Below are positions 1-9,187 of a stretch of DNA of 64,000 bases, piece after piece. Origin of the DNA: Sweltsa coloradensis (taxonomy: Eukaryota > Arthropoda > Insecta > Plecoptera > Chloroperlidae); contig JAMZAV010001732.1 in the NCBI GenBank assembly GCA_024449915.1, positions 344,258-408,257 on the forward strand, written 5' to 3'. Position 1 is the stretch's first letter, and each line of letters opens with the position of its first letter. The notes beneath the pieces were generated by a model that was not told the origin of the DNA, made no database searches, and worked only from the letters and a program-made list of their open reading frames with translations. The position numbers were made by a program, and so were the translations under genes.

Positions 1-2
1 TT

Positions 3-458
3 AGGTCGTGCGAGAGATCTCTGGACTCGGCATTTGACGAACTAGTCAGAGAGATGGAGAGTGAATATCTAAAAAGATGCAACACTTCCGTAGACATGGA
101 TGGATTACAGCAAGTGTTGCGTTCTGCATCTGGATCGTTGCAAAGAATAACACAAACAAGATTCACAAGTGTAAACGCGTTCAAGATGGAGATGTTGAGA
201 ACTCTGGCAAAGATTGGTGTATCCAACAAATCACCATTGGTCCACATTGAGAATCTGGTAAACCACACGAGATTGTATGAGAAGTTTACACGTGACACCG
301 GAAGTGGCTCCAGACCGGAAGTGTGGTCGGACAAACTGAAGCCAGCCGGGGAGTTCCTCAGGGACCTGCACGGCTGGTATGTGTTCGTTCTGGGTGTTCA
401 CCAAGCACTCACGACACACTCATCTGGTGAGAAGACCAAGGGACTTACTGGGTTCTAG
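3..458 (+). pseudogene. Extra N-terminal domain copy of gene 1 (partial, frame broken)
   Basis: The frame is open from the left window edge, so the true start lies outside; the first Met is at 54. The protein reads like the N-terminal domain found further on in gene 1 and in gene 2: a Cys, then a Ser/Thr-x-Asp-Met stretch, helices, and a terminal HGWYVFVLGVHQAL that parallels SNWYALLLDLHWKL of gene 1. The frame stops at 456-458. Sequence resembling the next part of the domain (INKSNMHAFLKNIN, compare IDKNNVKTLLKNVD) continues in another frame from about 452 to 546, and the long gene 1 frame then takes over. I read this as a tandem duplicate of the N-terminal domain, damaged by at least two small indels, or the tail of a neighbouring gene of the same family. 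The function is unknown. Confidence 0.6.
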
Positions 459-567
459 ATCCGGGGCAAAGCATCAACAAGAGCAACATGCACGCGTTCC
501 TGAAGAACATTAACCTGCCCTCGTCGAGCAAGTACGAGCGTCTCTGAGTGATGCCAAGTCGGCTCCG

Positions 568-3500
568 GTGTTGTTGCGAGACCTGAATAACCTCGCTCAT
601 AGAGCATCTGCACTGGCTGCGAACAGCGAGGAGTCCATTGTGGCGGATCTCGAGGGCATCAGAGACGCAATAAAGACAAAGTTCCACTCTCAATGCAGAG
701 AGTCTACTGACTTGCATTCCTTACAGAAGGCACTGGGTTCGGGATACAAGACCATGCTTGGACTGACAGGAACTAACCTTAATGACGCAACTGAGTTTGT
801 TAATAAGCTGTTGAATGCTCTCAAAGATGTGGGCGTACCAGAGAACAGAGCTGTGATTTCTAGGATTTCAAAAAGGATAATGGATCTACAGTTTTTTAAG
901 AGGTTCTCTATCGTTGAGTTGAAAGATTTCAACTCAACCAAATGGGCGAACGTTTTTCTTCCAGCTGAGGAGTATGTGTTTGGTCTTTCCAATTGGTACG
1001 CGCTTTTGTTAGATCTACATTGGAAGCTATCGAATTATTCATTTCAAAATGATTCTGCAAAATACACCGACTTAAATAACTGGGGAGTTTCAAGCCAGAC
1101 ACAAGATAACATGTATATAGATAAGAACAATGTCAAAACTCTTCTGAAAAATGTAGACTATCTCAAGCTTGTAGGTTTTAATTCGATCAATGCAAGCAAT
1201 GTTGAAGATGTGGTTTTGACAGATTTGAATAGAATTTTGGATTTGACATTAAAATCTAAAACTAAGATGAATGAAAATGGTGAAAGCTTGACCATTCAAG
1301 GTCAGTTTGTTGTAATTAGTAAGTTTAAAGAAATATTGCAAGATACAAAGTACACTTCGGTTCAAATATTTGCCCTGAATACTGTATTTATAGACGCAGA
1401 CGTTGAAAGAACTGATCGAGACTTCCAGTTGACCATCATTGCCCCAACTTGGGATGTCCAAGGTCGTCGGAAGATTGTACTGGACGGGGCGACCGGGGAG
1501 AGCCTAGGTAAAGCCAAGGGCTGGAGTGTTGATACCGACGAAAAGGCGGGAAACGGGGTGGATGGGAGACCCGGTAACCCTGGATATCCAGGAGGGAGTT
1601 TCTTGGGGGTAGGCCACGTGTTTCGTCGAGGGGAAGCCTTGGTGGTGACTTCGAGTGGGGGGAAGGGGGGAAGGGGCCAAGACGGGGGAGATGGAAATAA
1701 AGGTCGACGACAAGACGAAATTGACTACGTAGAAGCAATAAAACACGCTTGCCACCTGCCCGGGTCAAAGATATCTGTACCGTATCGATATGAATTCATC
1801 TCGAACGATCCAAGATTAACTTATACCAGACTTACACAAAAGGTATTTCGTAAGGGTAGTGGGAGTGTGGGGGGCAATGGGGGCAGGGGAGGGGTAGGTG
1901 GACTCGGGGGTAATTCAGGTAGGATAACCATCGTAGATCTAGGAAAAGAGTCTGGAGTGAGGAGAAAAAATATTTCTGGATCTGTGGGCGAGGGGGGCCG
2001 GGGCGGAGAGGGGGGAAAGGGCGGATATAATGCCAAACCGTTGACTATCGTCTCTACGAAGCTTATAGCTGGATGTTCGAGAGGGTACGTCGAAGAAACA
2101 CACGATGGTACGGATCTAGCGAGTGGAACGCGGGGTAGCGACGATTCGAATTCAAACGCTATGCGAGGACCGGGCCCAGTCCAGGAGATGCCGAAAGCGA
2201 AATTTGTTAATATGTTCAAAAGCTTCTCATGGTCAAATCTAAAGCACGTTGCCACATTTACACCATTGACGATGTTTTTAGAAACTCTTGAGAAAAATAA
2301 CACCTTGCGCTCGACTTACGACATAATAAGTTTTGTTGATGAGTTGAAGTATTTGGACAGCGCGAATCATCCGACCGATGGTAAAGTTGATCTCTCCATC
2401 TACTATCGATATATTTTAGATGCGTTAGAAAGATATTATTTTAAATCGACATCCCAACTCGAGGACGAAGAAGTGAAAGTGTTAAGATTTGTGTATACAG
2501 CCGCTTTGAGTCGGATATGTCGGATGAGATCCAGAGCAGATCGCAGTTTGATCACAAACCTAAGCGAGTTCTTGAAAGATGCAAAGACGAACCTACCCAA
2601 ACTTAAAAATTTAAAAACATACCAAGAGATAGATAAAATTAATGCAAATTATAAAAAGACTATTGATACTAAAATTAACGAAGCGAAAAAATTCGTAAAT
2701 AATCAGACATCAGTGGAGATTGGTAATGTCGTCGATGAAATTAAAGCAAACATTGAAGATCTTGAGCAAGAGACCAAATCTCTGAAACAGAAAGCCATAG
2801 AGGACAAACACGCTATCATAGATCACGAGAAACAAGTGTTGAATAAGAAAATTCTTAAATCTGTCTTTGCAGTTTTGCTCGTGGCCAGCACTGTGTTGCC
2901 CATGCTCGCTCCGGTTACGGCCGCGGTCGTGGCCCCGTTACTGGCGGCCGGTTCGAGGTTTTCAGACTCTACCGTGGGGCTGATTGATCTGAAGGACCCG
3001 ATAACACAAACCTTTCACCAGGGTTTAAAAGACACCATAAAGGAGATTGAATTGAACATCACCAGCATAAATAAGACAAAAGAGGAAAAATTTGATAATC
3101 TGAAAATTTTAACAGATAAAATAGTTAAAGAGATGAGCACGGATTTTTCTCAATTGAGTCAACTCAAGGCTAAAGTTGTTGAGATCAGATTGGGTCTAAA
3201 TGGAGAGGTCAGTTCAGTCGTTTCGGTGAGAGATGAATTAAAGCTTGCCCTTGATGCGGCTGAGATGGAGCTTAAAACCGATGACGTCAGAGCCAAGGAA
3301 AAACTAGACAAAATCAGGAAAATGTTTTACGATTCTGATGGGTCGTTAAAAATACTTGCAAAGTACCAGACGCAAAGTGGTCGCGAATACGTTGGTTCAG
3401 AAGCGGTTAAAGCAGCAGAGAGAAAGATAGTGGAATTGGACATGTACGAAGAACATATCCGTGAGACTTTTGTTCCGTTATTGATAAATATGCACGGGAC

Positions 3501-4647
3501 ATTGGCGAGTGTTGAAAACAAGTTGGTCAATCAATCTCACGCATATCTTGATGTGAGTCGATGGCAGGTGCAGAAGTCAATCAGGAACGTGAAACATTTC
3601 ATGCAACAGATGACTCGGGGCTTCCACGTGGGGCCCAAGATCGAGCGATCCATTTCTAAACTGGAGGAAGGCGCAGACTTGATGATAAACCTCTACGACC
3701 GGATAGAAATGTATCAGGATCAGAAGCGCATGGGTGACTTTATATCTTCGATCAACAAGGCGCAAGCTACAGGTGGCCTCTTTAGCGACCCGGCATTGCA
3801 GGCCGCTCTTACCGACCTACAGGTGGTCATCACCTCCAATAACATAATCACCCAGTGCAGCAGGGCGCTTAACGCGTTCAAACAACAGATCTTCCCGTTC
3901 GCGGCTTTATATTCGCATGTGTTGAACGAAACAGTACTGACTTTGGATAGTGATCATGATATAAACAAACTCGTTTCTGTAGCGGAAGGAAAATTAGATT
4001 CACTGATAAGTATAGTTTCTGAAACTGAATCCAGCATACAAGCTGAACGAGACGGCAGTGTAAATGAGAGTAGTTTCAGTTCTGACCATCTTACGACTCA
4101 ACCTTTCTTTACCTGGGCGAGTGACATTTACAACGAAGAAATACGAACGTTTTTATCTGGCGAAGAAATTGTCTTGAAGGCAGAGTTGACAATCGGTAAA
4201 AACTTAGAAAATGCCGTTAAGTTTCAAAAAATCAATTTGAAAATTAAGTCAACGAATCAAAGTCTGCAAAGTGAGTTGGACAAGGCCATAAAATACTTTG
4301 ACGTTCAGCTGAAGCACTTTGGTAACTCTCACTATCGATGTGGCGACCAGTTCTACGTTATAAGCGGCGAGAGCCAGACTTTCACTTACAGCTACGAGAT
4401 GTATAACGCAACAGCCCCGATCAGAAGTAACCAAGTAGTGAAGAAAGTCAAGGTGGGCGATGTCTCGCTTAGCCCGTATGCAATGTGGGGGCTGAAGCTC
4501 AAAACTAAGACCGGGGACTTTGAGAACCTTGAAAGATTCAAGGGTAATGTACACTTGGAACTGGGAGGCGAAGGGCTGTACGTCGAAGCGAATGCCGCCG
4601 TGTGTAAGGGTTCGTTGGATGCATATTACGACGTTTACCAAGACTAG
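568..4647 (+). CDS. Gene 1: large Gly-rich/coiled-coil protein of an unrecognised family
   Basis: This is one uninterrupted frame of about 1,360 codons. It is open upstream of 568, and the codon there is GTG; the first in-frame ATG is near 751. The true N-terminus is therefore probably supplied from further left. Approximate residue map: 1-225 helical N-terminal domain; 240-311 beta-type segment with FIDADVERTDRDFQL and LDGATG; 330-380, 430-452 and 471-488 glycine-rich collagen-like blocks (PGNPGYPGGSF); 550-630 helical domain (LKYLDSANHPTDGKV); 665-758 coiled coil; 761-800 hydrophobic Ala/Val/Leu stretch; 820-925 second coiled coil; 988-1111 segment identical to gene 2; 1245-1359 C-terminal domain with conserved Cys (HYRCGDQFYV, AAVCKGSLD). 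No intron is visible in 4 kb, unlike the IgSF gene at 50.9 kb. I do not recognise the family. A membrane-acting protein is possible from the coiled-coil/hydrophobic/coiled-coil layout, as inference only. Confidence 0.85.
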   Translation: MLLRDLNNLAHRASALAANSEESIVADLEGIRDAIKTKFHSQCRESTDLHSLQKALGSGYKTMLGLTGTNLNDATEFVNKLLNALKDVGVPENRAVISRISKRIMDLQFFKRFSIVELKDFNSTKWANVFLPAEEYVFGLSNWYALLLDLHWKLSNYSFQNDSAKYTDLNNWGVSSQTQDNMYIDKNNVKTLLKNVDYLKLVGFNSINASNVEDVVLTDLNRILDLTLKSKTKMNENGESLTIQGQFVVISKFKEILQDTKYTSVQIFALNTVFIDADVERTDRDFQLTIIAPTWDVQGRRKIVLDGATGESLGKAKGWSVDTDEKAGNGVDGRPGNPGYPGGSFLGVGHVFRRGEALVVTSSGGKGGRGQDGGDGNKGRRQDEIDYVEAIKHACHLPGSKISVPYRYEFISNDPRLTYTRLTQKVFRKGSGSVGGNGGRGGVGGLGGNSGRITIVDLGKESGVRRKNISGSVGEGGRGGEGGKGGYNAKPLTIVSTKLIAGCSRGYVEETHDGTDLASGTRGSDDSNSNAMRGPGPVQEMPKAKFVNMFKSFSWSNLKHVATFTPLTMFLETLEKNNTLRSTYDIISFVDELKYLDSANHPTDGKVDLSIYYRYILDALERYYFKSTSQLEDEEVKVLRFVYTAALSRICRMRSRADRSLITNLSEFLKDAKTNLPKLKNLKTYQEIDKINANYKKTIDTKINEAKKFVNNQTSVEIGNVVDEIKANIEDLEQETKSLKQKAIEDKHAIIDHEKQVLNKKILKSVFAVLLVASTVLPMLAPVTAAVVAPLLAAGSRFSDSTVGLIDLKDPITQTFHQGLKDTIKEIELNITSINKTKEEKFDNLKILTDKIVKEMSTDFSQLSQLKAKVVEIRLGLNGEVSSVVSVRDELKLALDAAEMELKTDDVRAKEKLDKIRKMFYDSDGSLKILAKYQTQSGREYVGSEAVKAAERKIVELDMYEEHIRETFVPLLINMHGTLASVENKLVNQSHAYLDVSRWQVQKSIRNVKHFMQQMTRGFHVGPKIERSISKLEEGADLMINLYDRIEMYQDQKRMGDFISSINKAQATGGLFSDPALQAALTDLQVVITSNNIITQCSRALNAFKQQIFPFAALYSHVLNETVLTLDSDHDINKLVSVAEGKLDSLISIVSETESSIQAERDGSVNESSFSSDHLTTQPFFTWASDIYNEEIRTFLSGEEIVLKAELTIGKNLENAVKFQKINLKIKSTNQSLQSELDKAIKYFDVQLKHFGNSHYRCGDQFYVISGESQTFTYSYEMYNATAPIRSNQVVKKVKVGDVSLSPYAMWGLKLKTKTGDFENLERFKGNVHLELGGEGLYVEANAAVCKGSLDAYYDVYQD

Positions 4648-4706
4648 GGGAATATAATATATAGAACTAATGTTTTTAAAACAAAACAAAAAACTCTGTT
4701 GTACAG

Positions 4707-4737
4707 AATAAATTGCCACAAGGACACAGAAAATAAA
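4707..4737 (+). terminator. Polyadenylation signals of gene 1
   Basis: AATAAA occurs at 4707-4712, about 60 nt after the gene 1 stop codon, and again at 4732-4737. The position is normal for a short animal 3' UTR. Confidence 0.5.
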
Positions 4738-4749
4738 CATCAATCATAG

Positions 4750-5787
4750 ATTAACAAAAAAATATAAAGAAGAGATTTAAATAGAAAAACACGAAATTAA
4801 TAATACATATTTTACATGATTTGACCATAAAGGTGATTCTAAGAATAGATATGGATCTTTTAATGCCACCATCGTAACATGCTTTGCCTAATTAAAGCGA
4901 AGGCAAAAATCAACAAATAACTAGGGGGCTGTTCCCCTTGGATCCACAAACAATATTGATGACATGTATGGGTTCGCATGATACATGCATGTATTGTTGG
5001 TTGGTTGGTAGATGTCTTGATCCTCGTGTTTTCTTCTTCTTCGCTGCGTTCAAAGCGTACGGAATACGAAGTTTATAGCATTTTCAAGTGTACTTTCATT
5101 CCGTTCTGTAGAAGTTATATTTTGGTCGCCTTTGAAAACTTGTATAATGGCATTTTCTCATATTTTTATTTTGAAATTATGTCATCAAGTTTGAGACATT
5201 ATCAATTGAATTAACAATTCTAAAGATAAATTATAGGTTTTATGAAAATAGGACATAAAAACCTTAGTTTAAAGTGGAAAAATGGCGTTTTGTAGCACAC
5301 ACATAACGCTATTTTCATGTACCTTTAGTTATTATTGTTGTTTATGCATGTAATTAGATTTATTTAGTTGTTCTCCTTTGTAAATCAATTTTTATTACTG
5401 AATAGGATAGACATTAAATAAATAATAATAAATAAATAAATATAAAGCCTATATAAATAAAATAAAAATAAAAATAATATTTGTTCGTCGCTTCATCACT
5501 TTTATTTTCAATTGAAAGGAATCATGGTATGATATTTTAAATGTTAAATAAAAGTCACTTTGTTTCTGAGACCACCGCCAATCTGAGAGAAATTCCTTAC
5601 TTTTGTGCAGATAATTAAATTATGAATAAATATCAATCATATTCTATCCTCAACAGGGCGTTCACCCCGGAATTATATCTATGCTTTATAATTGTATATG
5701 AATACATGGTTTTTAAGCATCAACTCGTTTTATTATAATATATATTATATAAATTTATAAATAAATGAAAATAAATTGTATTAAGAG
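4750..5787. other. AT-rich spacer with no gene seen
   Basis: Short frames only, with no coding character. It contains one retroposon-like 3' tail (5347-5460, listed separately). Confidence 0.6.
5347..5460 (+). repeat. Retroposon-like 3' tail ending in AAAT/AATA microsatellite
   Basis: The sequence around GTAATTAGATTTATTTAGTTG, then CTGAATAGGATAGAC, then AATAAATA repeats recurs at 7660-7745, 23680-23765 and, inverted, 45899-45968. A shared body ending in a short A-rich microsatellite is typical of LINE or SINE 3' ends. The parent element is not identified. Confidence 0.6.
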
Positions 5788-6176
5788 TCTACGCACTCAG
5801 TTATATAACTGATTTTCAGTGGGGGACAGTAAACCAAAGCGACCAAGCCAACCCTGTAGGCCCCGACGCAATCGACGAGTGAGCGATAACCAACCAAAGA
5901 TCGATATTTTTATAAGAAATATAGCAATTAGTGGTATGGACAATACGAACACCCGCGGATCAACGCCAGAATCAACAAGGCCGATTCAGAACAATTTTGA
6001 ATTTATTATGTGCTTCGTTGCTAGGACGGCTCCAAAGTCACCGTTTACAAACTCCTAAGACTTAAGTCAAAATCAGAATTTAAAAAACGTCTGACTTTGG
6101 CGGGAACCGAACCCTGGACCTTCTGCATTGGAAGCAGATCCGCTATAACCACAAGACCAACGAGCCACATTTTTTA
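5788..6176 (-). mobile_element. tRNA-derived SINE, family D
   Basis: On the minus strand a tRNA-like head (6075-6170) has a B-box-like GGGTTCGGTTCCCGCC and a body running to 5788. The head recurs at 49.57-49.64 kb (-) and 56.82-56.90 kb (+). Body pieces (AGAATCAACAAGGC, GGACGGCTCCAAAGTCACCG) recur at 31.37-31.51 kb and 63.1-63.3 kb. Confidence 0.65.
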
Positions 6177-6246
6177 ATATGCATATATTATATATATATA
6201 ATTTATTTTGCTTCACAGCGAGTTTAATTTTAGTTGTTTCTAATTT

Positions 6247-6490
6247 CTCACGGAAAACCTGCCCAGGGTGCAATGCATACCCCTCTTCAACTTCAGGTGT
6301 CTAATTCGCACAATTGTGAAGGAATGTCCGAGGGCTGTTTAAGAGGACTCAATCCCTTGCATTCGCATTAACGACAGAGGAAAACCTCGGTAAGAACCTT
6401 CAGTCAGGATTGCTGGTCTCGACGGGATTTGAACCCGGGACCTCCCGAATATGAGTCGCGCGCTTAACGCTCAAGCCAACACTGTCGGTA
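6247..6490 (-). mobile_element. tRNA-derived SINE, family A
   Basis: Minus strand: CCGACAGTGTTGGCTTGAGC, then a B-box-like GGTTCAAATCC, then the shared core GCAATCCTGACTGAAGG, then a tail ending GCACCCTGGGCAGG. Full or partial copies lie at 17602-17858, 24443-24605, 26364-26601, 34560-34762, 45058-45122, 62451-62700 and 63536-63640. Confidence 0.75.
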
Positions 6491-6915
6491 AATATCGAGT
6501 TTACCAAATCCACAAAGTTACACTTCTGTTCATTGATGATTTTTTTTTTAAATTTTCATCTGTCCCCTCAGTTTGCCATCTTGCTACGCACTTTAAATTT
6601 AAAGCATCCTCATTTATGACAGTACAACCTAATGTTCTTTGAAGTATATTATGTGTTACATAATCATGAACCAAGTCGTATACATGCAAAACTCGCCTTA
6701 TCCACTTTTCCTCAGAATGAGCTGGATACACCATTTTCCTCGTCTTTTCGAGACGCATGTATCTCAAAATGTCAAAAGTCGACTTTATTTTCAAAACTTG
6801 CCTTATCTATGCACCATTTACTTTCAACACGAGTCATATCCACAACAGCCAATCACAGCCAACCACCCTATCCACGAACAACCAATCAGCTACGATCTAA
6901 ATAAATAACTAAATA

Positions 6916-7030
6916 TATGAATGAATGAATGAACGAACGAACGGACGGACGAACGAACGAACGAACGAACGAACGAACGAACGAACGAACGAACAAACGA
7001 ACGAACGAACGAACGAACGAACGAAGGAAT
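6916..7030. repeat. (ACGA)n / (GAAC)n microsatellite
   Basis: A run of about 25 tetranucleotides, with ATGA and ACGG variants at the edges. Confidence 0.95.
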
Positions 7031-7800
7031 GAATGAATAAATATATAAATAATACAAATGAATCATATTTTGTTAAAAGGGTGACAAAATATAATAACAA
7101 TGAAGCAGGAAAACTCACGTTCTTAGTTTATTATCGATAGGAGTAGCTCCCTCCTTATACTATTACGACTTACCACAGTGAGAATGAACCTCATAATCTT
7201 TTATAACAATGTTTAACAATAACTTTGAAAATTTACGGGCATTGAATAATATTTATTATCTGACACTAAAATTACATATTTGACATGACATGTTAATTGT
7301 AAAACACGCATCGTAACATTAGCATGGTCGGTATTGGTTTTATACATTTAGGCTTATGTTAGCTACTTATTAACTAGGTACAAAACAGATTATATACATA
7401 AAAGTGATTCAGTCATAGATATATAACCCGTATAGCCTACTATAGGGGTTATATATCTATGGATTCAGTACTCACATTAACGTACAATATAAAGTCATAC
7501 ATTTGTGTTTTAACGATCATTGATCAGGTAAAATATTTAAAATATAGCTCTCCATATTCGCACATATAAAGAAATACCTAACTATTTTTACATATGAGGT
7601 TCATACAATGTAAGAATATTATAGTTTTAAGGTTAACAGATACTAAGGTATTACGTGGTAGATTTATTTATTTATTTAGATATATTTAGTTGTCCTTCTT
7701 AGTTAATCAGTTTATAATTGAATAGAATACATGTTAAATGAATAAATTCCTGTTACGCTTTCATTCATAATGCTCTATTCTTAGTGCAGTTACATCATTT
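7030..7800. other. AT-rich spacer with no gene seen
   Basis: No coding frame. A retroposon-like 3' tail (7660-7745) is related to the one at 5347-5460. Confidence 0.6.
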
Positions 7801-7805
7801 ACAGC

Positions 7806-7995
7806 TGTCCACGGTGGCACATACGATTAGAGCATGGTTCGAAGCGTATGGCTCTAGGAGGACGTGGGTTCGAATCCCGCTTTAGGCATGGGTTGTTTGT
7901 AAGCGTCCTACATCGTCATCTATCAACACTTATCGTCTCGAATAGCCTTAGTGCATTAATATAAGACGTTAAGCAACAATAATTAATCGTATATA
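7806..7995 (+). mobile_element. tRNA-derived SINE, family B
   Basis: A tRNA-like head has the B-box-like GTGGGTTCGAATCCCGC at about 7863-7880. The following body has TTAATATAAGACGTTAAGCAAC, which matches the tail at 42190-42290 and, inverted, the copy at 24926-25078. Confidence 0.65.
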
Positions 7996-7999
7996 GTTT

Positions 8000-9187
8000 G
8001 TACATTTTGGAAATATGCATGCGGAAAAACAAGTTATAACAAAAAAAATTAACACATGTAAGTGTTCTCAAAATCGAAAATTGTTGATGGTTTTTCCATT
8101 TTGAATTAGTATGACAATAATTTCATGATCTGATTTTATTTTCAGTCCAAGGCACAAAGCATGATGAGTAAAACCATGTTTATGGATATTTTAAATGGAC
8201 TAGGACACATCTGTCAGTTGAAACAGCTGTTTGCTCTGTCACGAAGCGTCCGGTGTGTATTAAACTATGTACAGCTACAGATTTCGGACAAGGATATGGA
8301 CAACCCTACAGTAGTATAGATTACCAATATTTATTACTTTACTAGACAGAAACAATTCACGAAAATAGTCGATTTTAGATTTTCTAATAAAATCCAAAAT
8401 CATGAAAACCAAAAAACGTGTATACCGTTTCCAAAAATTTGACCACAGCGCCTTTCACTTTTTATTCCGTGACAATTGTGCATAATTTAGAACAATTTTG
8501 AGGTCAGTCAGTGGAACGATTTCGAGTGGATTTGGAATTTTGTCAATCTAAACTGAGTAGATGCACAGAATATGAATACAGTTCAATTAATTTGCGAAAC
8601 TTTATCACAACATATTCGTGTACCTTTCTGCAAATTATTTATTGGTAACACTCAAATACAGCCTCGCTGTCATTTTACATCCAGGTAATATAAATTTAAA
8701 AACATATAAAACCTACAAATAAAAAACAGCACTGCATACAAATTCAAGTCATCATACAATACACTTTAACAATTCACAACATTTACAAAAATCAATAGTT
8801 AATATAAAAATATTGTACAGACTTTTATGTGATGATATTTTATAATACAATATATTATTCTGTTTTGAAATTTCCGAATGGAAATTGAAATTCTACTGGA
8901 TGTACTAAAAATGTAGTGAAAATTTGGTTATATTTGATTAAATAAAGAACAGGGAACTGTCCAAAAACGTAAAGGCTATTAATTATATATATTTTTAATT
9001 GTAATTTTGATTAAATAAATGTTTTTGTTCTAATTGTTGCCATTGGAAGGGTTATTGACAGCACACAAAATACAGAAACAAAATTTCGGTTATGATTTAA
9101 GAGAACAGGGAACTGTCCAAAAACGAGGACTACATTGATATACAACCTGTTCCTAGTCTCAGAAAAAATAAAATATATTTTATCCAT
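8000..9187. other. Spacer between the 3' ends of genes 1 and 2
   Basis: AT-rich, with no gene seen. The 20-mer GAACAGGGAACTGTCCAAAA occurs twice, near 8946 and 9101, in the presumed 3' UTR or downstream flank of gene 2. Confidence 0.5.

Noticed and set aside
1821..2303. Proline-rich frames on the strand opposite the glycine-rich blocks of genes 1 and 2
   Set aside because: Antisense shadows of GGN-rich codons.
6909..7118. Phe/Val/Arg/Ser-rich repetitive frame
   Set aside because: Translation of a tetranucleotide microsatellite.
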